32,140 nt of DNA, taken from assembly GCA_021776075.1 (NCBI GenBank), contig JAJFGQ010000025.1, positions 1-32,140 on the forward strand, in the 5' to 3' direction. Below the pieces are notes generated by a model, which saw nothing but the letters and a program-made list of their open reading frames with translations, ran no database searches and was not told the DNA's origin. Positions 15,275 through 23,374 of this stretch are shown one piece after another. This DNA comes from Alphaproteobacteria bacterium (GTDB lineage Bacteria > Pseudomonadota > Alphaproteobacteria > Micavibrionales > Micavibrionaceae). Every line of letters begins with the position of its first letter. Positions within the stretch are counted from its first letter, which is position 1. The position numbers and the translations under genes are program-made.

Positions 15275-16027
15275 TCAAAGTTTCCAACCCTGATGTATGG
15301 CGACGACTCCAAAATTCAGATTGGTAAAGCGCGCATTTTCAAATCCCGCTGTTTTCATACGGCGGACAAGTTCTTTCTGTGTCGGGAATTTACGAATGCT
15401 TTCAACAAGATACTGGTAGCTGTCTTTGTCTTTGGCGACGGCCTGACCGATACGCGGAATAACATTGTTTGAATAAGCATCATATATTTTTGCCAAAAAC
15501 GGTTCTTCCACATGTGAGAATTCCATACAATAGAACTTCCCGCCGGGTTTAAGAACACGAAAAGCTTCGGAAAGGGCTGTGTCTATATGTGTGACATTCC
15601 GTAGACCGAAGGCAATGGTGTAGATGTCAACGCTTTCATCGAGAAGAGGGAGCGCCTCGGCGTTGCCTGTAATCCATTCAAAATCATTGAGCCAGCCGCG
15701 ATTTATGGCGCGATCCCGCCCAACACCCAGCATATCTTCATTAAGGTCGAGAACGGTGATTTGAGAGCCAGTCCCGGCAGCTTGTTTGATTCTGAAGGCA
15801 ATGTCACCTGTTCCGCCGGCAACATCCAGATAATGTAAACCGGGACGCGGGCGGATCATACGGATGAGGCGGTCTTTCCACAGCCTGTGGAGTCCGCCGG
15901 ACATCAGATCATTCATCAGGTCGTATTTATCAGCCACGGAATCAAATACGCCACGGACAAGGCGGGTTTTTTCCTCCGCCTCAACCTGTTTTTCTCCAAA
16001 CCATTCTTTTTCTGGATTTTGAGTCAT
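15275..16027 (-). CDS. ubiE: Demethylmenaquinone/2-polyprenyl-benzoquinol methyltransferase UbiE
   Basis: 250 aa, full length. This SAM-dependent C-methyltransferase acts late in ubiquinone (and menaquinone, if present) synthesis. Family signatures are VFDSVADKYDLMNDLMSGGLHRLWKD, SAM motif LDVAGGTGDIAFRI, NAEALPLLDESVDIYTIAFGLRNVTH and the C-terminal GVVAIHQGWK. It appears to be the first gene of a minus-strand group with the 80-aa membrane protein, coaBC and dut. In this window ubiquinone synthesis is also represented by the UbiK-type gene at 30163. Confidence 0.97.
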   Translation of the reverse strand: MTQNPEKEWFGEKQVEAEEKTRLVRGVFDSVADKYDLMNDLMSGGLHRLWKDRLIRMIRPRPGLHYLDVAGGTGDIAFRIKQAAGTGSQITVLDLNEDMLGVGRDRAINRGWLNDFEWITGNAEALPLLDESVDIYTIAFGLRNVTHIDTALSEAFRVLKPGGKFYCMEFSHVEEPFLAKIYDAYSNNVIPRIGQAVAKDKDSYQYLVESIRKFPTQKELVRRMKTAGFENARFTNLNFGVVAIHQGWKL

Positions 16028-16083
16028 GAAATGTTTTTAACAGGAAGCAGGGGAGGCGGGAAGGGTTTTTATAGTCATTACAC

Positions 16084-16213
16084 CCGTCATCCCGAGCGCA
16101 GCCCCCACACCCATCATCCCGAGCGCAGCCCCCACACCCATCATCCCGAGCGCAGCCGAGGGATCTTTCTTCGTTGATAGAGGCTCAGATCCCTCATATT
16201 CATTCGGGATGAC
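16084..16213. repeat. Repetitive element with 27-bp tandem expansion
   Basis: The left arm CATCCCGAGCGCAGCC occurs three times as a 27-bp unit: 16084-16110, 16111-16137 and the first 20 bp at 16138-16157. Units 1 and 2 differ at one base. The third runs into GAGGGATCT (16158-16166), which pairs with AGATCCCTC (16187-16195). An outer arm TCATCCCGA pairs with TCGGGATGA near 16204-16212. So this is a palindromic dispersed repeat whose left end has been tandemly duplicated. It lies between divergent ubiE and murJ. Any protein read through it (HPERSPHTH repeats) is spurious. Confidence 0.8.
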
Positions 16214-16306
16214 GGGGGGAGAGGTACGGAATGACAGCGGGGCAGTAAAACAACATGAATAAAAAAATCTCTTCGTGTCTTTGCGTCTTCGCGGTAAAAA
16301 CAATCC

Positions 16307-17863
16307 ATGAGTTTAGTCAAAGCGATGGCAACAGTGGCGGGTCTAACGGGTGTGTCACGCATTGCCGGATTTATCAGGGATATTTTAACGGCAACGGTTC
16401 TGGGCGCAGGACCGGTGGCCGATGCGTTTTTTGTGGCGTTGAAGCTGCCGAACTTTTTCCGGCGTGTAACGGCGGAGGGCGCGTTTAGTGTGTCCTTCGT
16501 TCCGATGTATACGAAGGCTCTGGAAAAGGACGGCGAGGAACAGGCAACGTTATTTGCCAATGAAGCGCTGTCCATGATGTTGTGGCTGCTCTCCGGCTTT
16601 ACCATTTTTGTGATGCTGGCTATGCCGTTCGTGATTTACCTGATTGCGCCCGGTTTTCACAATGATCCGGTGCGCTATGATCTGGCCATTGACCTTTCCC
16701 GCGTGACATTTCCTTATCTGTTGATGATGTCCCTGACGGCTTTGCTGGGCGGCGTATTAAATGCGCATGATCGTTTTGGGCCGTTTGCGGCGGCGCCCAT
16801 TATATTTAATCTGACGCTCATTACTTTTCTGTTATGCGCCGGGTTCGGCTTTGAAACGCCGGGGCATGCATTGTCCTGGGGCGTTTTGCTGGCCGGCTTT
16901 TTACAGTTTGCGCTCCTGTTTATAAGCGCAAAGCGTATCGGATTTAAATTGAAGCTACGGCGGCCTCAATTCAATGTCAGGACGAAGCAGCTCTTTAAAC
17001 TGATGGGGCCGGGGGTGATCGGTGCAGGTGTTGTTCATATCAATTTGTTTGCCGATGTGATTATCGCGTCGCTGCTGGAAACCGGTTCGATTTCTTACCT
17101 TTATTATGCCGACCGCCTGAATCAGTTACCGTTGGGGATCGTCGGAATTGCTGTGGGAACGGCTTTGCTGCCGATGCTGTCCCGCGCGATGACGTCTCGT
17201 GATAGCGCGGAGGTGCGGGGCTTGTTTAACCGGGCGCTGGAGGCGTGTTTTCTGCTGGGCTTACCGGCAGCAATCGGGTTGCTTGTGATTGCTCACCCGA
17301 TTGTAACAACCCTATTTGAACACGGCGCTTTTGATGCGCGGGCGGCAGCAATGACATCTGCTGTGGTGACGGCCTATGCGTTGGGTTTGCCTGCCTATAT
17401 TGCCGTGAAGGTGTATTCGACCGCCTATTGGGCAAAGCAGGATACGCTTACACCCGTGAAGGCTTCGGTTATTGCCACGCTCTTTAATATTACGCTGAGC
17501 CTGTGGCTGGTTTTTAAAACGCCGGCGGGTGTTGTGGGGATTGCTGCGGCGACAAGTATGGCAGGGTGGTTGCAAATTATGTTGCTCTCTCGTGGCTTAA
17601 AGGGCCGGGAAGACGTAAGGTTGGATGATCGGTTTAAAAAGAACCTGTTACGCATTGTTTTAGGGTGCTTTTTAATGGGTTCGTTCCTCTATGTAACGAA
17701 GGGGCAGTTGCAGGATTTCTATAGGGGTGATGCGGCGGATCTTGGCTCTCAAATTTTGGCGCTTGTCATTTTGATCGGCGGCGGCATGGCTGTTTACGGC
17801 CTGACCGTGACCATGACCGGTGTCATAAAAATAAAAGACATCAAAGGTTATTTGAAGAAGTAA
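16307..17863 (+). CDS. murJ: Lipid II flippase MurJ
   Basis: 518 aa of largely hydrophobic sequence, consistent with about 14 membrane helices of the MOP/MVF superfamily. MurJ moves lipid II across the inner membrane for peptidoglycan synthesis. Recognisable features are GVSRIAGFIRDI near the N-terminus (with the functionally important Arg pair), DAFFVALKLPNFFRRVTAEGAFSVSFVP, and ADRLNQLPLGIVGIAVGTALLP in the middle. The ATG at 16307 precedes the conserved MSLVKAMATVAGLTGVSRI. It is monocistronic by position, with repeat elements on both sides. Confidence 0.97.
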   Translation: MSLVKAMATVAGLTGVSRIAGFIRDILTATVLGAGPVADAFFVALKLPNFFRRVTAEGAFSVSFVPMYTKALEKDGEEQATLFANEALSMMLWLLSGFTIFVMLAMPFVIYLIAPGFHNDPVRYDLAIDLSRVTFPYLLMMSLTALLGGVLNAHDRFGPFAAAPIIFNLTLITFLLCAGFGFETPGHALSWGVLLAGFLQFALLFISAKRIGFKLKLRRPQFNVRTKQLFKLMGPGVIGAGVVHINLFADVIIASLLETGSISYLYYADRLNQLPLGIVGIAVGTALLPMLSRAMTSRDSAEVRGLFNRALEACFLLGLPAAIGLLVIAHPIVTTLFEHGAFDARAAAMTSAVVTAYALGLPAYIAVKVYSTAYWAKQDTLTPVKASVIATLFNITLSLWLVFKTPAGVVGIAAATSMAGWLQIMLLSRGLKGREDVRLDDRFKKNLLRIVLGCFLMGSFLYVTKGQLQDFYRGDAADLGSQILALVILIGGGMAVYGLTVTMTGVIKIKDIKGYLKK

Positions 17864-17884
17864 GCGTGGATTGTTTTTTTTGCC

Positions 17885-17963
17885 GTCATTCCGGCGGAGG
17901 CCGGAATCCATTCATAAGCCTGCGCAACGGGGATAAATGGACCCCGGTCTTCACCGGGGTGAC
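17885..17963. repeat. Two-hairpin repetitive extragenic element
   Basis: A 79-bp element bounded by GTC and GAC. Hairpin 1 is ATTCCGGC-GGAG-GCCGGAAT (17888-17907) and hairpin 2 is ACCCCGGT-CTTC-ACCGGGGT (17941-17960). CCA and TGG flank the inner sides. It is the same plan as 11429-11536 with different stem bases, so structure rather than sequence is kept. It separates the convergent genes murJ and the HD-domain gene, where it could serve as a bidirectional terminator. Confidence 0.8.
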
Positions 17964-17983
17964 GAGAGAATCCAAAGGGATGT

Positions 17984-18559
17984 TCAGGGACCTCCTAATC
18001 CCTTACCCTTGTCATGCCATATGCGGGCGCTGGTGTTATCACAATGATGAACATGGGCGGCAAGCGGTGTACTGACGCGCCTGTCTTTGCGGTAATCATC
18101 CCCTTCGCCGTGGGTGTATTTGATGCTGTTTTCTTCTTCGGCGCTGAATGTCAGGCCGTAATGGCTGTTAAACTGGGCGAGAATATCCCATTTGGCCTTT
18201 TCCCATGAGGCGGGCGTATCAAACTTTTCCTGCCATGGTTTGCAGCGCATGTCTTCGGACGGACCGTAGCGAAACGGTTTTTCAATATCATGGAAGAACA
18301 GGGCAATCGCGGCGCTGGCTTTGCTAAAGTTTAAGGGGCGCAGGCTTTGTAAGGCATCATAGGTTATATCATTGATGCGCAAACACTCCGCGATATGGTC
18401 GCCGTAACCGCCTTCCCATGCCTGATGGTTGTTGCTGGAACCGGCGGCGTAATGGAAAAGGTCTTTATGGTCGTCATAAATTTTGAGAAGTGTCTCACGG
18501 CGCGGGTCGTCTATCTCTTCCAGTAGCAAGCGCAAGGGTTTCTTTAAAAGATCCGTCAT
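17984..18559 (-). CDS. HD-domain protein, putative metal-dependent phosphohydrolase
   Basis: 191 aa from the ATG at 18559, which has AAGGAGG 6 nt upstream; a start 33 nt earlier lacks this. The HD superfamily pattern is present: NNHQAWEGGYGDH (His45, His55), FFHD (90-91), YTHGEGDDY (His150) and HVHHCDNTSARIW (Asp174). Such proteins hydrolyse nucleotides or other phosphate esters using bound metal. Substrate is unknown. Its start region is divergent to trpS with a gap of 76 bp, so the two probably share a promoter region. It ends just before the two-hairpin repeat. Confidence 0.8.
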   Translation of the reverse strand: MTDLLKKPLRLLLEEIDDPRRETLLKIYDDHKDLFHYAAGSSNNHQAWEGGYGDHIAECLRINDITYDALQSLRPLNFSKASAAIALFFHDIEKPFRYGPSEDMRCKPWQEKFDTPASWEKAKWDILAQFNSHYGLTFSAEEENSIKYTHGEGDDYRKDRRVSTPLAAHVHHCDNTSARIWHDKGKGLGGP

Positions 18560-18635
18560 TTTTATCCTCCTTGGTCGCTTGTTGTATAGCACAGCATTCT
18601 TGTTTTGTGTTTGGTTATCTGTATATTACCGAACC

Positions 18636-19640
18636 ATGACAAAACGAATTCTTTCAGGGATGCAACCAACGGGTCAGCTCAATCTGGGCAACTATCTCGG
18701 TGCATTGAAAAACTGGGTTAAATTGCAGGATGAAGGCGCGGAATGCCTTTATTGCGTTGTTGATTTGCATGCTGTCACCGTGCCGTATGAGGCCGATAAG
18801 CTGGCCGACTCCACGCGGGAAATTGCGGCAGCTTATATTGCCGCCGGGGTTGATCCCAGCCAATCGACTTTGTTTGTGCAGTCGGCTATTCCGGCGCATT
18901 CGCAGCTTATGTGGTTGCTGGCGACGATGACCCAGATGGGCAAGCTGGAGCGCATGACGCAGTTCAAGGACAAAGCCGGAAAGAATAAAGAGCGCGCGGG
19001 GCTGGGGCTATTTTCCTATCCGGTTCTGATGGCGGCGGATATTTTGCTTTATCAGGCGACCCATGTGCCGGTGGGGGAAGATCAGAAACAGCATCTGGAG
19101 CTATCCCGTGAGATTGCGGCGACATTTAATACGCGCTACGGCGTGGATTTCTTTTTGCAGCCTGAACCTTATATCATGGGCGAGGGAACACGCGTGATGT
19201 CCCTGCGTGACGGTACGCAGAAAATGAGCAAGTCGGCGGAATCCGATATGACGCGGATCAATTTGACGGATGATGCCGATATGATCGCCAAAAAGATACG
19301 TAAGGCCAAGACGGACCCGACTCCTTTGCCGGACAGTATGGAAGGTTTTGAGGGCCGCCCGGAGGCGCTTAATCTGGTGACGATCTATGCGGCACTGGCC
19401 GAGAAACCAAAAGCGGAAATCATTGCCGAATTTGCTGGAAAAGAATTTTCAGCCTTCAAACCGGCTTTGTCCGATCTGGCAGTAGCAAAATTATCGCCGA
19501 TTACGCAGCGCATGAATGAATTGTTGGCCGACAAAGCCGAAATCGACCGTATTCTTGCCGCCGGTACGGAAAAAGCGCAGGCTCTTGCAAACCCTGTGAT
19601 GGCAGAGGCCATGGATATTATGGGTTTTTGGAAGCCCTAA
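18636..19640 (+). CDS. trpS: Tryptophan--tRNA ligase
   Basis: 334 aa from the ATG at 18636, normal for the enzyme. The open frame extends upstream to 18483, but that part overlaps the divergent HD gene and is not conserved-looking. TrpS charges tRNA-Trp with tryptophan using ATP. The class I motifs are visible: LSGMQPTGQLNLGNYLGAL (HIGH-type) and TQKMSKSAES (KMSKS). GEDQKQHLELSR is also typical. It converges with the unknown gene at 19657, leaving 16 bp between stops. Confidence 0.97.
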   Translation: MTKRILSGMQPTGQLNLGNYLGALKNWVKLQDEGAECLYCVVDLHAVTVPYEADKLADSTREIAAAYIAAGVDPSQSTLFVQSAIPAHSQLMWLLATMTQMGKLERMTQFKDKAGKNKERAGLGLFSYPVLMAADILLYQATHVPVGEDQKQHLELSREIAATFNTRYGVDFFLQPEPYIMGEGTRVMSLRDGTQKMSKSAESDMTRINLTDDADMIAKKIRKAKTDPTPLPDSMEGFEGRPEALNLVTIYAALAEKPKAEIIAEFAGKEFSAFKPALSDLAVAKLSPITQRMNELLADKAEIDRILAAGTEKAQALANPVMAEAMDIMGFWKP

Positions 19641-19656
19641 CCTGTGATTTTTCTGT

Positions 19657-20247
19657 CTATTGTTTCAGGCTTTGTTGATAGGGTTTTTGATTATTTTGAC
19701 TCGTTTTGAGGTCTTGTTCGGTTTTTGCGAGGATAGGGGCTATTTCATCGACCCTTTCCGGAGCCAGACGACCGCACCATTTGGCAAGTTCTTGCAAACA
19801 AACGGTAAGAGAGCTTCCGTTAGCGCTGGCGTATTCATATTTTCCCAGCTTATCGTCCGTCTGGACAGTTACATCTTTACTGATGGTAGAGAATTGGTTG
19901 TGAGGAGCGTCGATAGCAAAGACGATTTCCGGGTCTTGGCCCAGATTCCCGAAGAGTCTTACTGAGGGTACATCAATATTTTCTCCGTTCCAGTCTTTGT
20001 ATGTTGCGCTTATGATAAACAAGTCGGTTTTTTGCACTGTTTCAAATTGAAAGATACGGCCACTGGGAGCTGCGGGAAGTCGAGAGAGTTCTTCAAGGCA
20101 TTCTAAGAGAGGATCAGAAGCATCCATAGATTCTATCTGTTTATCGGCAAGCTGTGTGATGTTGATCGTTCTTGTTTTTGCATCCTCTAAAGTCTGCTGC
20201 GAAGCGTTTTTGAGTTCCTCAACCAAGGATATTTTGTTGTCTCCCAT
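19657..20247 (-). CDS. Hypothetical protein (196 aa)
   Basis: 196 aa, no family recognised. No signal peptide or membrane helix. The N-terminal 45 residues (SLVEELKNASQQTLEDAKTR...) look helical and amphipathic. The middle (FETVQKTDLFIISATYKDWNG) looks like beta structure. The C-terminus is helical and Gln-rich (EQDLKTSQNNQKPYQQSLKQ). AAAGGAG lies 10 nt upstream of the ATG. TTATGTTAACAAT occurs about 50-60 bp upstream, the same motif as before the 228-aa gene at 5502. It is convergent with trpS. Confidence 0.6.
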   Translation of the reverse strand: MGDNKISLVEELKNASQQTLEDAKTRTINITQLADKQIESMDASDPLLECLEELSRLPAAPSGRIFQFETVQKTDLFIISATYKDWNGENIDVPSVRLFGNLGQDPEIVFAIDAPHNQFSTISKDVTVQTDDKLGKYEYASANGSSLTVCLQELAKWCGRLAPERVDEIAPILAKTEQDLKTSQNNQKPYQQSLKQ

Positions 20248-20416
20248 GACGTGATATCTCCTTTAGCTACCTTATAGAGAGCAGTCTGTCAGAATATTGT
20301 TAACATAACGTGAAATCCGGGCGCGGGTTGCATTAACTACTCCTTTCCATTTTGCTGTCAGGATGGCACAATGAATGCAGGGTCAAGAATCAGGATTCAC
20401 GGCGGGGTATTATTTC

Positions 20417-21070
20417 ATGCGTTTTCTTTGCACGGTTCTTTTAACGGTTTTGCTTTTATGCGGCGCTTCTTATACGGTGCGGGCGGATTATTTCGTTTGG
20501 CAGGATGTCGGAGGGCTGAGCTTTTCCTTTCCTGATACATGGAAGGCGGTAACAAATGCCGATTCTGACGACCTTTTGACGGTCATGGCGCCGTCCGGGC
20601 GTGGGCATGCCATGTGCCGTGTGCGTGTTCGTGAAGACCACCGCTATTCTGTTTACCCGCCTTATTACGATTCAGTTATTCAGAAGGTTGATTTCAGCAT
20701 GGGGTTCTGGGACCGGTATTTACGCGAATATAATGATACGGAAATTTACAATATTCAGAATGGAGCGGGTTTAGGCCGGGGTTTTGCCGGTTATGCTGTT
20801 GCCGGTTATAAAAGTGCCGTGCCGGGGCCGCTGATGGATCGTAAGGCGCTTATGTTTGCTTCTCTTTATGATGACAATGTTTATATTCTTGAGTGCTCGG
20901 CCCATGAAGATGCTTTTGCGAATTGGAAAGGTTTGTTCCTGAGTATTGCGGGATCCGTGAATTTCAGGAAAGGACATCATGAAATTCTGAGCGGACACTA
21001 CCGCAATTTTATGGCTGATCCGCGTATCGAGTTTGATGGTACGGAAGGCCGGAACACCGTTTCTTATTAA
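20417..21070 (+). CDS. Exported protein of unknown function
   Basis: 217 aa from the ATG at 20417. The frame opens at 20375, but the later start gives a clean signal peptide: MRFLCTVLLTVLLLCGASYTVRA, cut before DYFVWQDVG. The Cys in LLLCG lacks the small residue before it that a lipobox needs, so a soluble periplasmic protein is more likely. The mature part begins with GLSFSFPDTWKAVTN, like the fold seen in PsbP-like or other small secreted domains. No motif gives a function. It stands 56 bp before the TauE-type permease gene and may be the first gene of that run. Confidence 0.65.
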   Translation: MRFLCTVLLTVLLLCGASYTVRADYFVWQDVGGLSFSFPDTWKAVTNADSDDLLTVMAPSGRGHAMCRVRVREDHRYSVYPPYYDSVIQKVDFSMGFWDRYLREYNDTEIYNIQNGAGLGRGFAGYAVAGYKSAVPGPLMDRKALMFASLYDDNVYILECSAHEDAFANWKGLFLSIAGSVNFRKGHHEILSGHYRNFMADPRIEFDGTEGRNTVSY

Positions 21071-21126
21071 ATTTTGCACTACAATTCCTTGATTGCGTTG
21101 CCGCTTTAGGGCATTTTCTCTAGGCA

Positions 21127-22038
21127 ATGCAAATATATCTTCCCATCGCTGAAATGGCTGTCCCGGCGGAATCTATTCTGTTGCTGGGCACTCTTGTCGG
21201 ATTTTTATCCGGTGTATTTGGTGTGGGCGGCGGCTTTCTAACGACTCCTTTCCTTATATTTATGGGCTTGCCGCCGGGTATTGCGGTGGGAACACAGGCC
21301 AGCCAGCTTGTTGCGATCAGTGTTTCCGGTGTTTTGGGCCATTGGAAGCGCGGTAATGTTGATTTTAAAATTGGCGGTGTGATGTTGGTCGGAAGTCTGG
21401 CCGGTTCCCTGATTGGTATTTTCCTTTTTCGTTTGCTTCAGCATATCGGGCAGATTGACTTTGTTATTCCTGTTTTATATGTCGTGCTTTTGGGCGGTAT
21501 GGGGCTTCTTATGCTGGGAGAAAGCTTGATGACGGCATTAAAATGGACACGGGTGCAAAGCAAGGATCCGCGCCCGTATCATCGTCCCTTTTTCCAGATA
21601 CTGCCTTACCGGATGCGCTTTCCGCGCTCGCGGCTATATGTCAGTGCTTTGCTGCCCGGCAGTATCGGATTCATAGGCGGTCTGCTTGTGTCCCTTATGG
21701 GTGTTGGCGGTGGCTTTTTTCTGATACCGGCCATGATTTACATTTTGAGGATGCCTACGCTCCTCGTTGTGGGGACGTCCTTGTTTCAGATTATGGTGAC
21801 AACGGCCTTTGCAACGATCATGCACGCCATGGCAAACCATACTGTCGATGTCGTTCTGGCTGCGCTTCTTATTGTCGGTGGTGTCATCGGAGCGCAGGTC
21901 GGCGTGCGTGCGGCGCGTAAGATCAGTGGCGTTTATGCCCGTGTCGTTTTGGCCGCCATATTGTTGTGTGTTTGTACGGCGTTGGCGGGAGAGCTTTTGA
22001 TCCGGCCTGTTGAGCTTTATGTCACGGAGGTGCGCTAA
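21127..22038 (+). CDS. TauE/SafE family membrane permease
   Basis: 303 aa with about eight membrane segments. Two matching halves each carry the family's glycine-rich motif: GVFGVGGGFLTTPFLIF near residue 30 and SLMGVGGGFFLIPAMIY near residue 190. TauE/SafE proteins are proposed exporters of sulfite, sulfoacetate or related organic anions. The transported compound here is unknown. The stop codon and the next ATG share one base (TAATG), so it is translationally coupled to the TIGR02186-type gene, a pairing I recall from other alphaproteobacteria. Confidence 0.93.
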   Translation: MQIYLPIAEMAVPAESILLLGTLVGFLSGVFGVGGGFLTTPFLIFMGLPPGIAVGTQASQLVAISVSGVLGHWKRGNVDFKIGGVMLVGSLAGSLIGIFLFRLLQHIGQIDFVIPVLYVVLLGGMGLLMLGESLMTALKWTRVQSKDPRPYHRPFFQILPYRMRFPRSRLYVSALLPGSIGFIGGLLVSLMGVGGGFFLIPAMIYILRMPTLLVVGTSLFQIMVTTAFATIMHAMANHTVDVVLAALLIVGGVIGAQVGVRAARKISGVYARVVLAAILLCVCTALAGELLIRPVELYVTEVR

Positions 22039-22796
22039 TGCGATTTTTCCTGTGCCTCATATGTTTTAGTTTTGTTTTGTTGCTGCCGTTTGCAACGGTT
22101 TTAGCCGAGGATAACGGGAACGGTCTTTTAACGGTCGAGCTAACCGCAGATCATGTTGATATCACAACTGGTTTTCATGGTGCGCAGTTGTCTCTGTTCG
22201 GCGTTAAAAAACACGAGGGTGAACTGGCTATTGTCATTCGCGGTACGGAACGGCGTATGGTTGTGCGTAGTAAAGGGCAGGTGATGGGGGTCTGGATGAA
22301 CAAGGCCTCGCAGGCCTTTCGGCAGGTGCCCGTTTATTACGATCTGGCTTTGAGCGCAAAAGGCAGTGATCTGGCTCCGCATGATCTGTTAAAGGAACAT
22401 GGTATCGGGCTTGATGCCCTTGATTTTGAACCGGTTGGTAGAAAAACGCCCGAGACGATAGAACGTTTTAAAGAAGCTTTGATCCGTAATAAGCAGACAC
22501 AGGGCCATTTTCCGTTGGACCCCAAGGATATCTATTTTCTGAATGGTGATTTTTTCCGGACAAATTTTTATGTGCCTTCCAATGTACCGACAGGCGATTA
22601 CACGGTGACGGCGTACCTGTTTGAAGATGGTAAGTTGCTGGACAGGTATGAGACATCGTTGCGGGTGGCACAGATTGGTTTTAGTGCCCGCTTATATGAT
22701 TTTGCCCACGGACAGGGCCTGCTCTACGGGTTGAGCGCCGTTCTTTTTGCCGTTATGGCAGGCTGGTCGGCTTACATGTTTTTACGCAAAGATTAA
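22038..22796 (+). CDS. TIGR02186 / Alph_Pro_TM family membrane protein
   Basis: 252 aa. A signal peptide (MRFFLCLICFSFVLLLPFATVLA) is followed by an extracytoplasmic domain (LTVELTADHVDITTGFHGAQLSLFG...). One C-terminal helix follows at about 228-249 (GLLYGLSAVLFAVMAGWSAYMFL), leaving a short cytoplasmic RKD. These features fit the alphaproteobacterial family TIGR02186 (PF09608, from memory), whose role is not known. The coupling to a TauE/SafE permease suggests it is a partner of that transporter. Confidence 0.88.
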   Translation: MRFFLCLICFSFVLLLPFATVLAEDNGNGLLTVELTADHVDITTGFHGAQLSLFGVKKHEGELAIVIRGTERRMVVRSKGQVMGVWMNKASQAFRQVPVYYDLALSAKGSDLAPHDLLKEHGIGLDALDFEPVGRKTPETIERFKEALIRNKQTQGHFPLDPKDIYFLNGDFFRTNFYVPSNVPTGDYTVTAYLFEDGKLLDRYETSLRVAQIGFSARLYDFAHGQGLLYGLSAVLFAVMAGWSAYMFLRKD

Positions 22797-22807
22797 AGGA
22801 GCGGGAC

Positions 22808-23341
22808 ATGACTGACGATAAAGAGATTATTGATGTCATAGATGTAGACATTATAGATGAAAAACCGGGACGGCGCGGTGATGGCGGTGTCTATCTGGTC
22901 GTTGCGGAAGAGACAGAGGAATCTGCGCGGGCGTTACGCTATGCCGCCCGTCTGGCTGACGCCAATCGCGGACATGTTGCCATATTTTATGCGGTTAACA
23001 TTGATGACTTCCAGCATTGGCATAAGGTTGAAGCCATGATGCGTCGGGAAATGCGCGACCAGGCTGAAAAATTTATCTGGAATGTGGCCCGGACGGTAAA
23101 TGACCTGAATGGCTCAATCCCGGTTCTTTATATTCGCGAAGGCAATCGTACGGATATACTGGTTGATATTATCAATGAGGATATGAATATCAAAATGATG
23201 GTTCTTGGCGGCGGAACGCAGGCCGCCGGACCGGGACCACTTGTTAGCCATTTTACGGGTAAGGGGCTGGGCCGTTTGCGCGTGCCGGTGCTGGTTGTTC
23301 CCGGTCATATCGACCCGCAAAAGATTGATGAGATCGCTTGA
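22808..23341 (+). CDS. Universal stress protein family
   Basis: 177 aa. After an acidic leader (TDDKEIIDVIDVDIIDEKPG) comes a single UspA-type domain. It has VYLVVAEETEESARALRYAARLA at the first strand and helix, ADANRGHVAIFYAV, and the C-terminal nucleotide-loop region MVLGGGTQAAGPGPLVSHFTGKGLGRLRVPVLVVPG. The G-x2-G-x9-G(S/T) ATP loop is altered, so nucleotide binding is uncertain. AAAGGAGCGGG precedes the ATG. It lies 11 bp after the TIGR02186-type gene, hence the same transcript. Confidence 0.88.
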   Translation: MTDDKEIIDVIDVDIIDEKPGRRGDGGVYLVVAEETEESARALRYAARLADANRGHVAIFYAVNIDDFQHWHKVEAMMRREMRDQAEKFIWNVARTVNDLNGSIPVLYIREGNRTDILVDIINEDMNIKMMVLGGGTQAAGPGPLVSHFTGKGLGRLRVPVLVVPGHIDPQKIDEIA

Positions 23342-23374
23342 CTCGATACCATAACATAACCTATGGAGTGTAAT

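Noticed and set aside
16084-16157. Tandem repeat considered as a CRISPR array
   Set aside because: Units are directly adjacent with no unique spacers, and no cas genes are present.
16258-16302. Segment reading CTTCGTGTCTTTGCGTCTTCGCGG before murJ, considered as a leader gene
   Set aside because: It resembles a dispersed intergenic sequence whose translation (REDAKTRR) recurs in many genomes; no RBS or conserved protein.
15887-16303. Frames with HPERSPHTH and similar repeats in both orientations
   Set aside because: They come from the 27-bp tandem repeat and palindromic element, not from a gene. HPERSRG-type peptides are well-known translations of such repeats.
712-17963. Idea that the HUH protein mobilises the hairpin repeats, as RAYT transposases do for REP elements
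   Set aside because: The protein is much larger than RAYTs, has a YxxK Rep-type motif, lies beside an integrase, and no repeat flanks it.
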